A DNA stretch of 64,000 nt. Origin: Oricola cellulosilytica. Lineage in GTDB: Bacteria; Pseudomonadota; Alphaproteobacteria; Rhizobiales; Rhizobiaceae. Made by a program: the position numbers and the translations under genes. Positions 48,513 through 56,943 of the stretch are shown here, in pieces (the stretch's first letter is position 1; each line of letters starts with the position of its first letter). The stretch lies in contig NZ_JAINFK010000003.1 of assembly GCF_019966575.1 (NCBI RefSeq), positions 322,001 through 386,000 of the forward strand. The letters are read 5' to 3'. The notes below the pieces were generated by a model. That model was not told the origin of the DNA. It did no database searches and was given only the letters and a program-made list of their open reading frames with translations.

Positions 48513-49778
48513 TCATGCTGCTTCGAGGAGATCCCCCCTTGCGCGAAATATCCCGTCTGCGGGCAGATCGTTTCCGATCAGCGCCGCCACGGCATCGGCG
48601 GTCGCCGGGGACAGCGTCCAGCCCAGATGGCCGTGGCCGGTGTTGTAGAAGATGCGCGGCTTCGCGCCCCGCCCGACTCGGGGCATCATGTTGGGCATCA
48701 TCGGCCGGAGGCCGGCCCATGGAACCACGCTCGCGGTGTCCACGCCCGGGAAAAGCGTCTCGCACCAGTTCACCAGCGGCCGAATGCGGGCAGAGCGGAT
48801 GTCCCGGTTTTCACCGGTGAACTCCGCTGTTCCGGCAATGCGGAAGCGATCGGCTCCAAGGCGGCTGGTAACGATCTTGGCGTCATCGTCCAGGAGACTC
48901 GTCCAGGGTGCGGCGGCGCGGCTTGCCGCGTCGCGCAGGTTGACGGTAATCGAGTATCCCTTCACCGGGTAGATGTTGACGCGGTCGCCAAGCTGCGCGG
49001 CGAAGCGGCGGCTGGCAATGCCCGCCGCGACGACGACGCCGTCGAACCGCTCTTCGCGGGTTTCGCCGCTCCGTTCGAAGCGCACCGTGACGCCGGCATC
49101 GTCGCGCGACAGGCGGTGGACCGTCGTCCCGGTCTCGAAACGGCCGCCGCAGCGCGCCACCGCGTCGGCGAGGCCGACAGCGAATTTATGGATATCGCCG
49201 GTGGAATCGCTTTCGGTGAAATAGCCGGCATGCAGGTTTCCGGTAAGCGTCGGCTCGATGACCCGCATTTCCGCCGGGCCAACTGCGCGCCGGACGAGTC
49301 CGCCCTTCTCAAGCAGGCGATTGACCCGGGTGGCATGCTCGAACCCCGCCCTGTCCCGGTAGATGTGGAGAATGCCGCGCTTCTCGTGGTCGAACGCGAT
49401 TCCGGCTTCCGCGGCCATGCGCCAAATGTGCTCCCGCGCGGCGATGGCCAGTCGAACGGTCTCGACGGTATTGCGCTCATATTGCGGGATGCTGGCCACG
49501 AATTCGGTGATCCACGACAGCTTGTGCCAGGTCGGAGCCGGGTGGAACAGCAGCGGCGCATCCTTGCGGAACATCCATCTGAGGCCCTTGAGGATGGTCG
49601 CCCAGTGCATCCAGACCTCGGCGTTGGAGGCCGAAAGCTGTCCGCCATTGGCGAAGCTGGTTTCCATGGCGGCATAGCGCTGGCGATCGAACAGCGTGAC
49701 GTCATAGCCCCGCCGGATGAGCGACCAGGCGGTCGTCGTGCCGGTGATTCCTGCGCCGATGATTGCGATACGGGTCAT
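48513..49778 (-). CDS. D-amino acid dehydrogenase / glycine-oxidase-like FAD oxidoreductase
   Basis: A 421-residue DAO-superfamily enzyme with the FAD-binding motif IGAGITGTTTAWSL (residues 7-20), the DadA-like C-terminal region and the length of DadA (about 420 residues). DadA-type enzymes oxidise D-amino acids and feed electrons to quinones. Because a tandem glycine riboswitch lies directly upstream, glycine is the probable regulator and a likely substrate, so a glycine oxidase/dehydrogenase role is possible. The substrate is inference. Confidence 0.88.
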   Translation of the reverse strand: MTRIAIIGAGITGTTTAWSLIRRGYDVTLFDRQRYAAMETSFANGGQLSASNAEVWMHWATILKGLRWMFRKDAPLLFHPAPTWHKLSWITEFVASIPQYERNTVETVRLAIAAREHIWRMAAEAGIAFDHEKRGILHIYRDRAGFEHATRVNRLLEKGGLVRRAVGPAEMRVIEPTLTGNLHAGYFTESDSTGDIHKFAVGLADAVARCGGRFETGTTVHRLSRDDAGVTVRFERSGETREERFDGVVVAAGIASRRFAAQLGDRVNIYPVKGYSITVNLRDAASRAAAPWTSLLDDDAKIVTSRLGADRFRIAGTAEFTGENRDIRSARIRPLVNWCETLFPGVDTASVVPWAGLRPMMPNMMPRVGRGAKPRIFYNTGHGHLGWTLSPATADAVAALIGNDLPADGIFRARGDLLEAA

Positions 49779-49837
49779 TTCGGTTCCTTTCGCGACAGAG
49801 GACGAAGAGGCAGATCGTTCCGCCGCGCTTCATCGCC

Positions 49838-50048
49838 CCATCTGTCAGGAACCTGAGAGCTTTGCCCGGACGCCGCGCCTTGCGCTGAAGTCACGATGCC
49901 GGACCACCCGGCACGGGCTTTCTCCTTCGGTGGGCGGCCGCACGGCCGCCACTCTCCAGATTGTTTCCATCACGCGGTTCTTCTGCCTGAGAGTTTCCGG
50001 GGCGGTTGCTCCTTCGGCGCCGGACCGTTTCAGGCCCAATCTCTCCCG
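49838..50048 (-). promoter_or_regulatory. Tandem glycine riboswitch (gcvT type)
   Basis: Two aptamers in tandem are recognisable on the minus strand. The first, at about 49972-50048, opens with GGAGAGATT, has the conserved GCGCCGAAGGAGCAA core and closes with AAACTCTCAGGCA. After a short linker, the second aptamer, at about 49838-49962, opens with GGAGAGTGG, has CACCGAAGGAGAAAGCCC and closes with AAAGCTCTCAGGTTCCTGACAGA. The array stands 60-270 bases before the DadA-like gene, leaving room for the expression platform. Confidence 0.93.
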
Positions 50049-50185
50049 CGCGATGCGTGCCGCGCCAATACGCCGGAAACTGACGCAACGCAAGTTTTTA
50101 GTAAACCAGGGAGCCGGGGTCTTTTATTTCTGTCACAAAGCGGCTTTATCCCGGGTTCGGATCGGACATTACGGGAAGCAAAGAC

Positions 50186-51406
50186 ATGAAGATTGCGGTT
50201 CTGGGCGGCGACGGATTCGTGGGATGGCCGACATCCCTCCATCTGAGCGATCAGGGGCACGACGTTCACATCGTCGACAATCTGTCGCGGCGCTGGATCG
50301 ACACCGAACTCGGCGTGCAGTCGCTAACGCCGATGGACTCGATCCAGGAGCGGACCCGCATCTGGCACCAGGAAACGGGCCGCAAGATCCATTTCCACCT
50401 GATCGACCTCGCCCGCGACTACGAGGTGTTCAAGCAGTGGCTGGTGCGCGAGAAGCCCGACGCGATCATCCATTTCGCCGAGCAGCGCGCCGCGCCCTAT
50501 TCGATGAAGACCGATCGCCACAAGAACTACACGGTCAACAACAACGTCAACGCCACGCACAACGTCCTGAACGCGCTGGTCGAGACCGGCCTCGACGCGC
50601 ATCTGGTGCATCTCGGCACGATGGGCGTCTACGGCTATTCCACCATCGGGGCGGCCATTCCGGAGGGCTATCTGCCCGTCGGCATCGAGACGCTGGAAGG
50701 CGACACGGTCAATCAGGAGATCCTCTACCCGGCCAATCCCGGCTCGATCTACCACATGACCAAATGTCTCGATCAGCTGCTGTTTCAGTTCTACGCCAAG
50801 AATGACGGATTGCGGGTCACCGACCTGCATCAGGGGATCGTCTGGGGCACGCATACCGAGCAGACCCGCAAGCACGACCAGCTGATCAACCGCTTCGACT
50901 ATGACGGAGACTACGGCACGGTGCTGAACCGTTTCCTGATCCAGGCGGCAATCGACTATCCGCTGACCGTGCATGGCACCGGCGGCCAGACGCGGGCCTT
51001 CATCCATATTCAGGATTCCGTGCGCTGCATCGAACTGGCGCTCAACAACCCGCCCAAGGCCGGCGACAAGGTGAAGATCTTCAACCAGATGACCGAAACC
51101 CACCGGGTGCGCGATCTCGCCGAGATGATCGCCCGCAAGACCGGCGCCAAGATCGCCTACCTGCCGAATCCGCGCAAGGAAGCCGCCGAGAACGATCTCG
51201 TCGTCAGGAACGAACAGTTTCTGGCGCTCGGTCTTGATCCGATCACGCTCGAGGAAGGGCTGCTCGACGAGGTGGTCGAGGTGGCAAGGAAATACGCCTA
51301 CCGCGTCGACCGCTCCCGCGTTCCGGCGGTTTCGGCCTGGACCAAGGACATCGCCAAGACCGTGGAAAAAGATCCCGAAGGAACCCGGCTCAAGAGCGTC
51401 GGCTGA
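50186..51406 (+). CDS. sqdB: UDP-sulfoquinovose synthase
   Basis: A 406-residue short-chain dehydrogenase that turns UDP-glucose and sulfite into UDP-sulfoquinovose, for sulfolipid synthesis. NAD motif GGDGFVGWPTSLHL (residues 7-20), TMGVYGYST and the catalytic YHMTK are present, and the size and order of motifs match SqdB rather than ordinary epimerases. The other sulfolipid genes (sqdC, sqdD) are not in the window, although rhizobial sqdB usually clusters with them. Divergent from the riboswitch and DadA-like gene. Confidence 0.93.
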   Translation: MKIAVLGGDGFVGWPTSLHLSDQGHDVHIVDNLSRRWIDTELGVQSLTPMDSIQERTRIWHQETGRKIHFHLIDLARDYEVFKQWLVREKPDAIIHFAEQRAAPYSMKTDRHKNYTVNNNVNATHNVLNALVETGLDAHLVHLGTMGVYGYSTIGAAIPEGYLPVGIETLEGDTVNQEILYPANPGSIYHMTKCLDQLLFQFYAKNDGLRVTDLHQGIVWGTHTEQTRKHDQLINRFDYDGDYGTVLNRFLIQAAIDYPLTVHGTGGQTRAFIHIQDSVRCIELALNNPPKAGDKVKIFNQMTETHRVRDLAEMIARKTGAKIAYLPNPRKEAAENDLVVRNEQFLALGLDPITLEEGLLDEVVEVARKYAYRVDRSRVPAVSAWTKDIAKTVEKDPEGTRLKSVG

Positions 51407-51968
51407 CCGCGCCGCTTTCGATGCCCTGCAGCTTCAGTGTCTGCAGCAGGTAAACGGTCTTCATGTCGCTGATCCGCCCGTCGCGGACCATCTCGTCCGC
51501 TTCGGTCAGGGCCAGTTCCACGACCTCGATCTCCTCGTGCTCGTCGGCCACGCCGCCTCCCTCGCCGACCTTGTCGGCGGCGGAATAGGCGGCAAGGAAA
51601 CAATGCATGCGCTCCGTGGCGCAGCCCGGCATCGACCACAGCGATCCGGCAGGTGTCAAAGCGCCGAGCTGGAGGCCGGTTTCCTCCAGCACTTCCCGCA
51701 TGGCGGCGTCCGCCGGGGCCTCGCCGTCGGTCAGCCCCGCGGGAACTTCAAGCAGCAGCGCATCCGCTCCCCGGAACAGCGGCGCGATGCGCGGTTGCCG
51801 GACCAGGGTCGCCACCTCGCGGACCGGATCATAGGGCAGCACGCAGACGGCATCGCCGTGATCCTCGACCTGCCGGAGCATGGTGCCGCCATCGCCGCGG
51901 CTGACGGTCACGACATGAAAGCGGCCCCACCCATCATGAATGGTCTCGATATTCTCGATCGAATGCAC
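51390..51968 (-). CDS. NUDIX hydrolase (ADP-ribose pyrophosphatase-like)
   Basis: A 192-residue NUDIX enzyme; the box GLTDGEAPADAAMREVLEETG matches GX5EX7REUXEEXGU. These proteins usually clear nucleoside diphosphate derivatives such as ADP-ribose. GTG 51968 is chosen because GGGAG lies eight bases upstream; the ATG 45 codons upstream would add a foreign N-terminus. The 3' end overlaps the end of sqdB by 17 bases on the opposite strand. Confidence 0.87.
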   Translation of the reverse strand: MHSIENIETIHDGWGRFHVVTVSRGDGGTMLRQVEDHGDAVCVLPYDPVREVATLVRQPRIAPLFRGADALLLEVPAGLTDGEAPADAAMREVLEETGLQLGALTPAGSLWSMPGCATERMHCFLAAYSAADKVGEGGGVADEHEEIEVVELALTEADEMVRDGRISDMKTVYLLQTLKLQGIESGAVSRRS

Positions 51969-52084
51969 TGAAACAACTCCCGAGCGTCCGCAGCCTTTCA
52001 CCCAATAATCATATTGGCGGGTGATGCAAACAGGACGATGCGGTTCCGCGAGCACCCATCTCGCGCTTGGCGCGCGGACTGTTC

Positions 52085-52163
52085 GTCCCGCCCTTAAGCT
52101 CATCGGGTTTCTTCTTTCGTAAGCGGCAAGCCGCTGTCCGGAGCTCGTCGCTGGCGGGCCCCT
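52085..52163. repeat. Repeat element, intergenic copy
   Basis: An about 80-base element just after the stop of the hypothetical gene. Its two ends, GTCCCGCCCTTAAGCTC (52085-52101) and GCTCGTCGCTGGCGGGCCCCT (52143-52163), recur exactly inside that gene at 52753-52769 and 52780-52800. The part between them, with AGCGGCAAGCCGCT, recurs separately near 52815-52856. Confidence 0.85.
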
Positions 52164-52169
52164 TGAAGC

Positions 52170-53099
52170 TCACGAGCTATTGAGGGCGTCGAGGGCGAGG
52201 ATGTGGCAGTCCTTCAGCGTCTCGCCGACAAGGGTCTTCGGCCGCTCGCGGTAGCCGGGCGGAACTCCCGGCCGGATCGGCGACAGCCGCCGCAGCGTGC
52301 GCTCCTTCCAGGGCAGTTTGGACTGGGCGGCGCGCCGGGCCCGCCAGCGGGACATGCGATCGATGTGATGATCGAGGTTGAGCAGCGCGTTGGCAAAGGC
52401 GCGCACCCGCCGGCAGAGGGTCCTGGCGGGGACCAGCTCGTCCGGGTCGAGCACCGGCCGGGGCGGCAGGGGCACGCGGTTCGGATCGTTCAGCGCGGCG
52501 ATCTGCTCCTCGGTCAGAAAGGGCGGGCCGTAGCGCTTCCACGGATCGAAGATCGGGAAATAGGGAACGCGAGCATTCCGTGAATGCCCGAAACCGGACG
52601 AGGGAACAGTCCCTCTTTCCTGCGATTGGTGATCTTGCGATTTTCGACATTTGGCCGTCGCAGTCCGCTCGGCCAGGCCGTTAAAATCCCTGGCCTTTCC
52701 CAAGCGGTTCTCACTCTCCTCATCAGGGGGGAGAGGGGCGTAAGGGGTCTTTGTCCCGCCCTTAAGCTCCTCGCCGCAGGCTCGTCGCTGGCGGGCCCCT
52801 GATGTCCCATCCTCAAGCTGCGGGCTTTCCTCTTTCACAAGCGGCAGGCCGCTGCCGGTTTTCTCTTTCGCAGTGGCAAGCTCCCTGAAAGGCACCACCT
52901 TCCAGGCGGCCATGACGATCAGGCGGCGCAGCGCGAATTCGGCGGGGCGAAGGATCGACAGGATTTCCAGATAGAGCCGGCGCGGCAGGGTCTCGACCGG
53001 CCGGCCCCACAGGATCCCGGCCATGGTGATCATCCGCGCGGCGATGGCGTCGAGCGCATCGCCGTAATGCTCCACCGACCCTTCCCAGTCGAAACCCAT
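52170..53099 (-). CDS. Hypothetical protein of a Hyphomicrobiales family with an insertion
   Basis: A 309-residue protein of unknown function. The N-terminal 70 residues (MGFDWEGSVEHYGDAL ... ILRPAEFALRRLIV) and the C-terminal 130 (from FPIFDPWKRYGPP to the end, including LCRRVRAFANALLNLDHHIDRMSRW and RPGVPPGYRERP) form a familiar family. Residues of about 72-178 have low-complexity, unrelated composition and are encoded partly by repeat DNA that also occurs downstream (52753-52858). No function can be assigned. Confidence 0.7.
   Translation of the reverse strand: MGFDWEGSVEHYGDALDAIAARMITMAGILWGRPVETLPRRLYLEILSILRPAEFALRRLIVMAAWKVVPFRELATAKEKTGSGLPLVKEESPQLEDGTSGARQRRACGEELKGGTKTPYAPLPPDEESENRLGKARDFNGLAERTATAKCRKSQDHQSQERGTVPSSGFGHSRNARVPYFPIFDPWKRYGPPFLTEEQIAALNDPNRVPLPPRPVLDPDELVPARTLCRRVRAFANALLNLDHHIDRMSRWRARRAAQSKLPWKERTLRRLSPIRPGVPPGYRERPKTLVGETLKDCHILALDALNSS
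52753..52858. repeat. Repeat element, copy within a coding sequence
   Basis: A mosaic copy of the repeat element at 52085-52163. The exact 17-base (52753-52769) and 21-base (52780-52800) blocks are next to each other, and a diverged copy of the remaining middle part (from about 52812, with AGCGGCAGGCCGCT) follows. It stays in frame within the gene on the opposite strand. Confidence 0.82.
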
Positions 53100-53422
53100 T
53101 CCCGCCTCCTTCGGCAACAAACACGGGACGGATTATCCGGGAGGTTTCGGAAGTGTGGATAAAAATCGCGCGAAAAAATTCCAATTGTGAATGGAAACAA
53201 CAGGTTGGCGGGTCGCAGGCAAAAAACTTATCCACGCAATCAGATCTGCGGAGCCTTGTTGACATTCCACTGACTGGATGGACCACCTTTCACAAGGGCC
53301 TGCTGCCGCCCGATCGAGGGCGCGCCCACCGTCAGCGTGGAACGGGGCACGAAGCGCATCCGGCAGATCGGCACACCACACGGTGGTGGTGCGTCGAACG
53401 CCGCAGACGAAGGAGAAGCCCG
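53100..53422. other. Intergenic region between divergent genes
   Basis: About 320 bases before the rhodanese gene. It should contain both promoters; no motif stood out. The open frame that runs in from 53153 in the rhodanese frame is unlike the protein family. Confidence 0.4.
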
Positions 53423-54028
53423 ATGGCAGGAGAATCGTCGGCCAATACGTTCGGACAGCCGGAGGACCTCGAGGTAAGAATACACAGGGAGTGCGCATCG
53501 GTGACCGTCGAAACGACGGACGGTCCGCAAGAAATCCGCCGCATTCAGGATACGCAAAACAAGATTTCCGGTGAGTTCGCCCTTACCTCGCGCCCATGTC
53601 CGCCGTTCTGTATCCAGCCGATGGTCGCGGCCGACGGCGTTGTCACAATCGGGGAACTGGAACTGCTCGACATGCTGGAGACTGGCGACGCGGTCGTCGT
53701 GGATAGCCGCACCGAGCGATGGTTTGTTCACGGCACCATTCCCGGTGCGGTTCACATGCCGTTCACGGACGCGACCGCGCAACTCGACAAGCTGGGCTGC
53801 GTACGGGTTGACGGGGGCTGGGATTGCACCAACGCGAAACCGGTCGCTCTGTTCTGCAACGGTTCGTGGTGCGGCCAGTCGCCCACCTCGATTCACGCGA
53901 TGATAGAGGCCGGCTATCCGGCCGAGCGGATATTCTATTATCGCGGTGGCATTCAGGATTGGCGCCAAGTCGGCCTCACCGTGACCGGTGACGAGGACCA
54001 GGGCGCCGCCTTAGGGAACGCCGGATAA
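53423..54028 (+). CDS. Rhodanese-like domain protein
   Basis: A 201-residue protein with a single rhodanese domain (about residues 80-195). The active-site loop reads LFCNGSWCGQSPT, whose Cys residue is the likely persulfide carrier. Rhodaneses transfer sulfur or act as phosphatase-like domains. GAAGGAGA lies ten bases before the ATG. The LysR regulator at 54908 is convergent, with the stops eight bases apart. Confidence 0.85.
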   Translation: MAGESSANTFGQPEDLEVRIHRECASVTVETTDGPQEIRRIQDTQNKISGEFALTSRPCPPFCIQPMVAADGVVTIGELELLDMLETGDAVVVDSRTERWFVHGTIPGAVHMPFTDATAQLDKLGCVRVDGGWDCTNAKPVALFCNGSWCGQSPTSIHAMIEAGYPAERIFYYRGGIQDWRQVGLTVTGDEDQGAALGNAG

Positions 54029-54035
54029 GACGATC

Positions 54036-54908
54036 CTAGCGTGGCTGCCGCATCGGCTTTCCCAATTCGCCGAAAAGAACTTCCGCCGCGAGCGATACCT
54101 GCGCGGACTGATCCGCCGGGCGATGGTGGACCGATATCGCAACGTCGGGCAGCGGAGGGAAGCCCGGCTGCCCGTCGACGATCCGCAGCGATTCCGGTAT
54201 TGTGGACGCCTCCATCACCGAGACGCCCAAACCCGTTGCCACAGCGCCTTCGATAAGGGCGAGACTGCGGGTCGAATAGGCGACGCTCCACTTCCGATCG
54301 CCCTGATCCAGCGCGCCGAGCGCAAGCGCGCGACACACGCACCCAGCTGGAAACAGAACCAGCGGAAGTGGTTTGTCCGGATCATCGACGAACCGCGATG
54401 ACGCCACCCAGTGCAGCCGTTCCCGCCTCGCAACCTGACCCGCCACATCGTGAAGCGGGTGCGTAGCAACCACGATATCGAGCGCCCCCTTCCGTTGCAT
54501 TTCCAGAAGTTCGACACTGTTGTCGCAGGTGACTTCGATACGAATGAGGGGATAATCGCTGCTGAACTGCGCCAGTATATCCGGCAGAAGGCGCGCTGCG
54601 TAATCGTCCGGAGCTCCAATGCGGACGAGCCCGGCCGCCTCCGGCCGAGTCAGATGCGACAACGCCTCGTCATTGGTTTTCAGTATGCGATTGGCATAGA
54701 CCAGAAGCGTTTCGCCGGCGCGCGTGATCGTCACCGATTGCCGGGTCCGCTCGAACAGGGCGTCGCCGACGATTTCCTCCAGACGCTTGATCTGCAGGCT
54801 GACGGCCGACTGGGTCCGGCCGACCGCTGTCGCGGCGCGGGTGAAGTTGCTTTGCGCCGCGACGGCCACGAATGACCGGAGCAAGTCGATTTCCAGATCA
54901 CGCTGCAT
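54036..54908 (-). CDS. LysR family transcriptional regulator
   Basis: A 290-residue LTTR with the N-terminal winged helix DLEIDLLRSFVAVAAQSNFTRAATAVGRTQSAVSLQIKRLE (residues 4-43) and a C-terminal substrate-binding domain. The palindrome ATTCG-TTTCT-CGAAT lies about 40 bases upstream on the plus strand and has the T-N11-A shape of LTTR operators. Its direct target may be the small gene at 55014. The effector is unknown. Confidence 0.9.
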   Translation of the reverse strand: MQRDLEIDLLRSFVAVAAQSNFTRAATAVGRTQSAVSLQIKRLEEIVGDALFERTRQSVTITRAGETLLVYANRILKTNDEALSHLTRPEAAGLVRIGAPDDYAARLLPDILAQFSSDYPLIRIEVTCDNSVELLEMQRKGALDIVVATHPLHDVAGQVARRERLHWVASSRFVDDPDKPLPLVLFPAGCVCRALALGALDQGDRKWSVAYSTRSLALIEGAVATGLGVSVMEASTIPESLRIVDGQPGFPPLPDVAISVHHRPADQSAQVSLAAEVLFGELGKPMRQPR

Positions 54909-54947
54909 GACACATGATAAGCAAAACTCATCACGCTTAGCAATTCT

Positions 54948-54973
54948 ATTCGTTTCTCGAATGTAGCTATAGT
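54948..54973. promoter_or_regulatory. Candidate LysR operator and divergent -10 box
   Basis: A 15-base palindrome (54948-54962, five-base arms, five-base spacer) fits the T-N11-A LTTR consensus. A TATAGT box (54968-54973) six bases downstream could serve a plus-strand promoter, whose -35 region is poor, as is common for activator-dependent promoters. Confidence 0.5.
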
Positions 54974-55013
54974 CCTTAGGGTGAGTACCTGAGCCTGTTC
55001 CATGGAGGTGACG

Positions 55014-55154
55014 ATGTTGATGTTACTCGCGCGATCGATCCTTGAAGCGGCGCGGATTTCCCCACAATGCGCGGCTGCCCCGCTCCGGCGGACGGAACGA
55101 CCCTTTTTAGGCCGAATATTTCTGTTCGGCACGGGGTTTGGAGGCGCTGGATAG
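55014..55154 (+). CDS. Candidate 46-residue small gene opposite the LysR regulator
   Basis: An open frame of 47 codons beginning MLMLLARSILEAARISPQCA, with a strong GGAGGTGA ribosome site four to eleven bases before the ATG and a possible promoter and LTTR operator upstream. The protein shows no known domain. It ends at TAG 55152. Another start (ATG 55020) would also be within range. The strong Shine-Dalgarno argues for real translation, the composition argues less. Confidence 0.4.
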   Translation: MLMLLARSILEAARISPQCAAAPLRRTERPFLGRIFLFGTGFGGAG

Positions 55155-55212
55155 TGCGGCGGAAAACACGTTTTCCGTAAGCGGCTTCGGGCAGACACCG
55201 GCCTGCCAGGAG

Positions 55213-55590
55213 TCAACAACCGATGTCTTCGCCTTCCTCCCGGCGCACGATGGCACGTTCGATGAAGGCATCTATGAGGGTCTTTGAAACGTCGACGCTT
55301 TTTGTAAAGCGGATGCAGCCCTTGCCAGTGTTAAGCCCCCTCAACAGTTCGCCGCCGGGATCGATCTTCGAGGCGTTACCGACATAGAGACTGACATAAT
55401 GCTTCTGGGCATTGAGGTGGAAAACATTACCGCGCGAGTCGCCATAGGCGAGCATCTTGTAGTTGAGGCGCTCGATCAGGGACGGGCCTTTTTGCTTGAT
55501 GAGGCGCCGCAGGCCGAGCAGGGTTTCACGCCGCCAGTCATCATCCAGCTGCTCCAAATAGTCTTCCGGCGTTGTTGCATCGTAGAGCAT
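55213..55590 (-). CDS. DUF1801 domain-containing protein
   Basis: A 125-residue protein of the DUF1801 (YdhG-like) family, with the typical PEDYLEQLDDDWRRETLLGLRRLI start and MLAYGDSRGNVFHLNAQKHYVSLYVG core. Function unknown; the fold is related to the frataxin-like/YdhG group. ATG 55590 is chosen over one 11 codons upstream because the latter adds an unrelated tail. Confidence 0.82.
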   Translation of the reverse strand: MLYDATTPEDYLEQLDDDWRRETLLGLRRLIKQKGPSLIERLNYKMLAYGDSRGNVFHLNAQKHYVSLYVGNASKIDPGGELLRGLNTGKGCIRFTKSVDVSKTLIDAFIERAIVRREEGEDIGC

Positions 55591-55636
55591 GGCTGCTCCG
55601 CTGGATTGATCTGCGTGTAACACACTTTCGGATCGC

Positions 55637-56059
55637 TTATTCGGCGGCTTCCTCGATCCGTTCCATGTCGTCGTCGGACAGGCCGAAATGATGACCCAGC
55701 TCGTGGATCAGCACATGAGTGACAATGTCGCCCAGCGTCTCCTCGTTCTCGGACCAGTAGTCGAGAATGGCGCGGCGGTAGAGGGTGATGCGGTTCGGGT
55801 GTTCGCCGGTTCCCGGCGTCCAACGTTCCGCGACGCCCCGCCCCTCGAACAGGCCGAGCAGGTCGAACGGCGTTTCCAGGCCGAGATCGTCGCTGATCTC
55901 GTCGGTTGGAAAATCCTCCACGAGAATCTGAACATCCGCCGTCAGCTTGCGGAAATCCTCCGGCAGGTGCGCATAGGCGTTGACCGCGATCGATTCGATG
56001 GTTGCAAGGTCGGGGGAAAGGCGGTCGGTCCATCCGCCGCTTTGGTCGGTGCGGGCCAT
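55637..56059 (-). CDS. Metallopeptidase family protein (zincin, DUF1025-type)
   Basis: A 140-residue protein with the zinc-binding HEXXH motif in THVLIHELGHHFGLSDDD, a third ligand His and an acidic tail. Members are predicted proteases but no substrate is known. It lies upstream of the DUF1801 gene on the same strand, with a small gap. Confidence 0.88.
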   Translation of the reverse strand: MARTDQSGGWTDRLSPDLATIESIAVNAYAHLPEDFRKLTADVQILVEDFPTDEISDDLGLETPFDLLGLFEGRGVAERWTPGTGEHPNRITLYRRAILDYWSENEETLGDIVTHVLIHELGHHFGLSDDDMERIEEAAE

Positions 56060-56175
56060 TTTACTCGGTACATCTGTTTCGCGCCTCTATATCGCGTCTT
56101 TGCCGGTGGGGCGAGTGCCAAAACGGCATCCGCCGGGCGGGACCGGGGGACAGCCCCGGCGAGAGGCGGCGGGCT

Positions 56176-56860
56176 TCAGCGCCCGGCGGGATTGGGCATG
56201 ACCAGCACTTCCGACACGTTGACATGGGCCGGCTGCGACACCGCGTAGATGACGGCATTGGCGATATCTTCGGCCTGCAGGGCCTCAGGTTTCTTCTCGT
56301 CGAAGAAGGGCGTGTCGACCATGCCCGGCTCGATCAGGGTGACGCGCACGCCGTCCTCCTTCACTTCCTCGCGCAAATTGCGTCCATAACCGGTCACCGC
56401 CCATTTGGTCGCGCCATAGACCGAGCCGCTGAGCGTGACACGGCCCGCAACCGACGAAGTCAGCACGATGTGTCCCATCGCCTTCTTCACCTCCGGAAGC
56501 GCGGTCCTGCAGGTCATGATCGCGCCGTAGATATTGGCGAGGATCATCGCCTTCCAGTTCTCCGGGTCGCCCTTGGCGGTGCCCGGCGAAGACGCGCCGA
56601 AACCGGCATTGGCGAAGACCACGTCGAGCGAACCGAATTTTTCGATGGTCCGGGCGACCATCGCCTCCTGATCGGCATCCTCGGGTGACGTCGCATTTGA
56701 TGGCGATGGCGTAATCAGGTCCGCCAAGCTCTGCGGCGAGGCTTTCCAGCTTGTCGACAGAGCGGGCGGCAAGCGCCACCCGGTAGCCCTGTTCACGCGC
56801 TGCGCGGGCGGTCGCCGCGCCGATGCCCGACGACGCGCCGGTGATCAGAAAGGTTTTCAT
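56176..56860 (-). pseudogene. Short-chain dehydrogenase with a frameshift
   Basis: The N-terminal part (from ATG 56860) begins MKTFLITGASSGIGAATARA, the Rossmann NAD(P) site of an SDR, and runs correctly to KCDVT. From about 56685 the reading frame must shift by one to continue with PEDADQEAMVARTIEKFGSLD, then the catalytic Ser/Tyr/Lys region (LTSSVAGR ... SVYGATKWAV) and the normal C-terminus. Read straight through, the first frame ends early in a foreign tail. So the gene is disrupted, or the assembly has a one- or two-base error here. Confidence 0.85.
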
Positions 56861-56943
56861 GGATAGCCTCCGTGGGTGTTTCCGTGGCCTCCGGGCAACG
56901 GGCGGCCTCCACGGAGGTTCCGTTCAGGCCGGACGGCGCTGCC

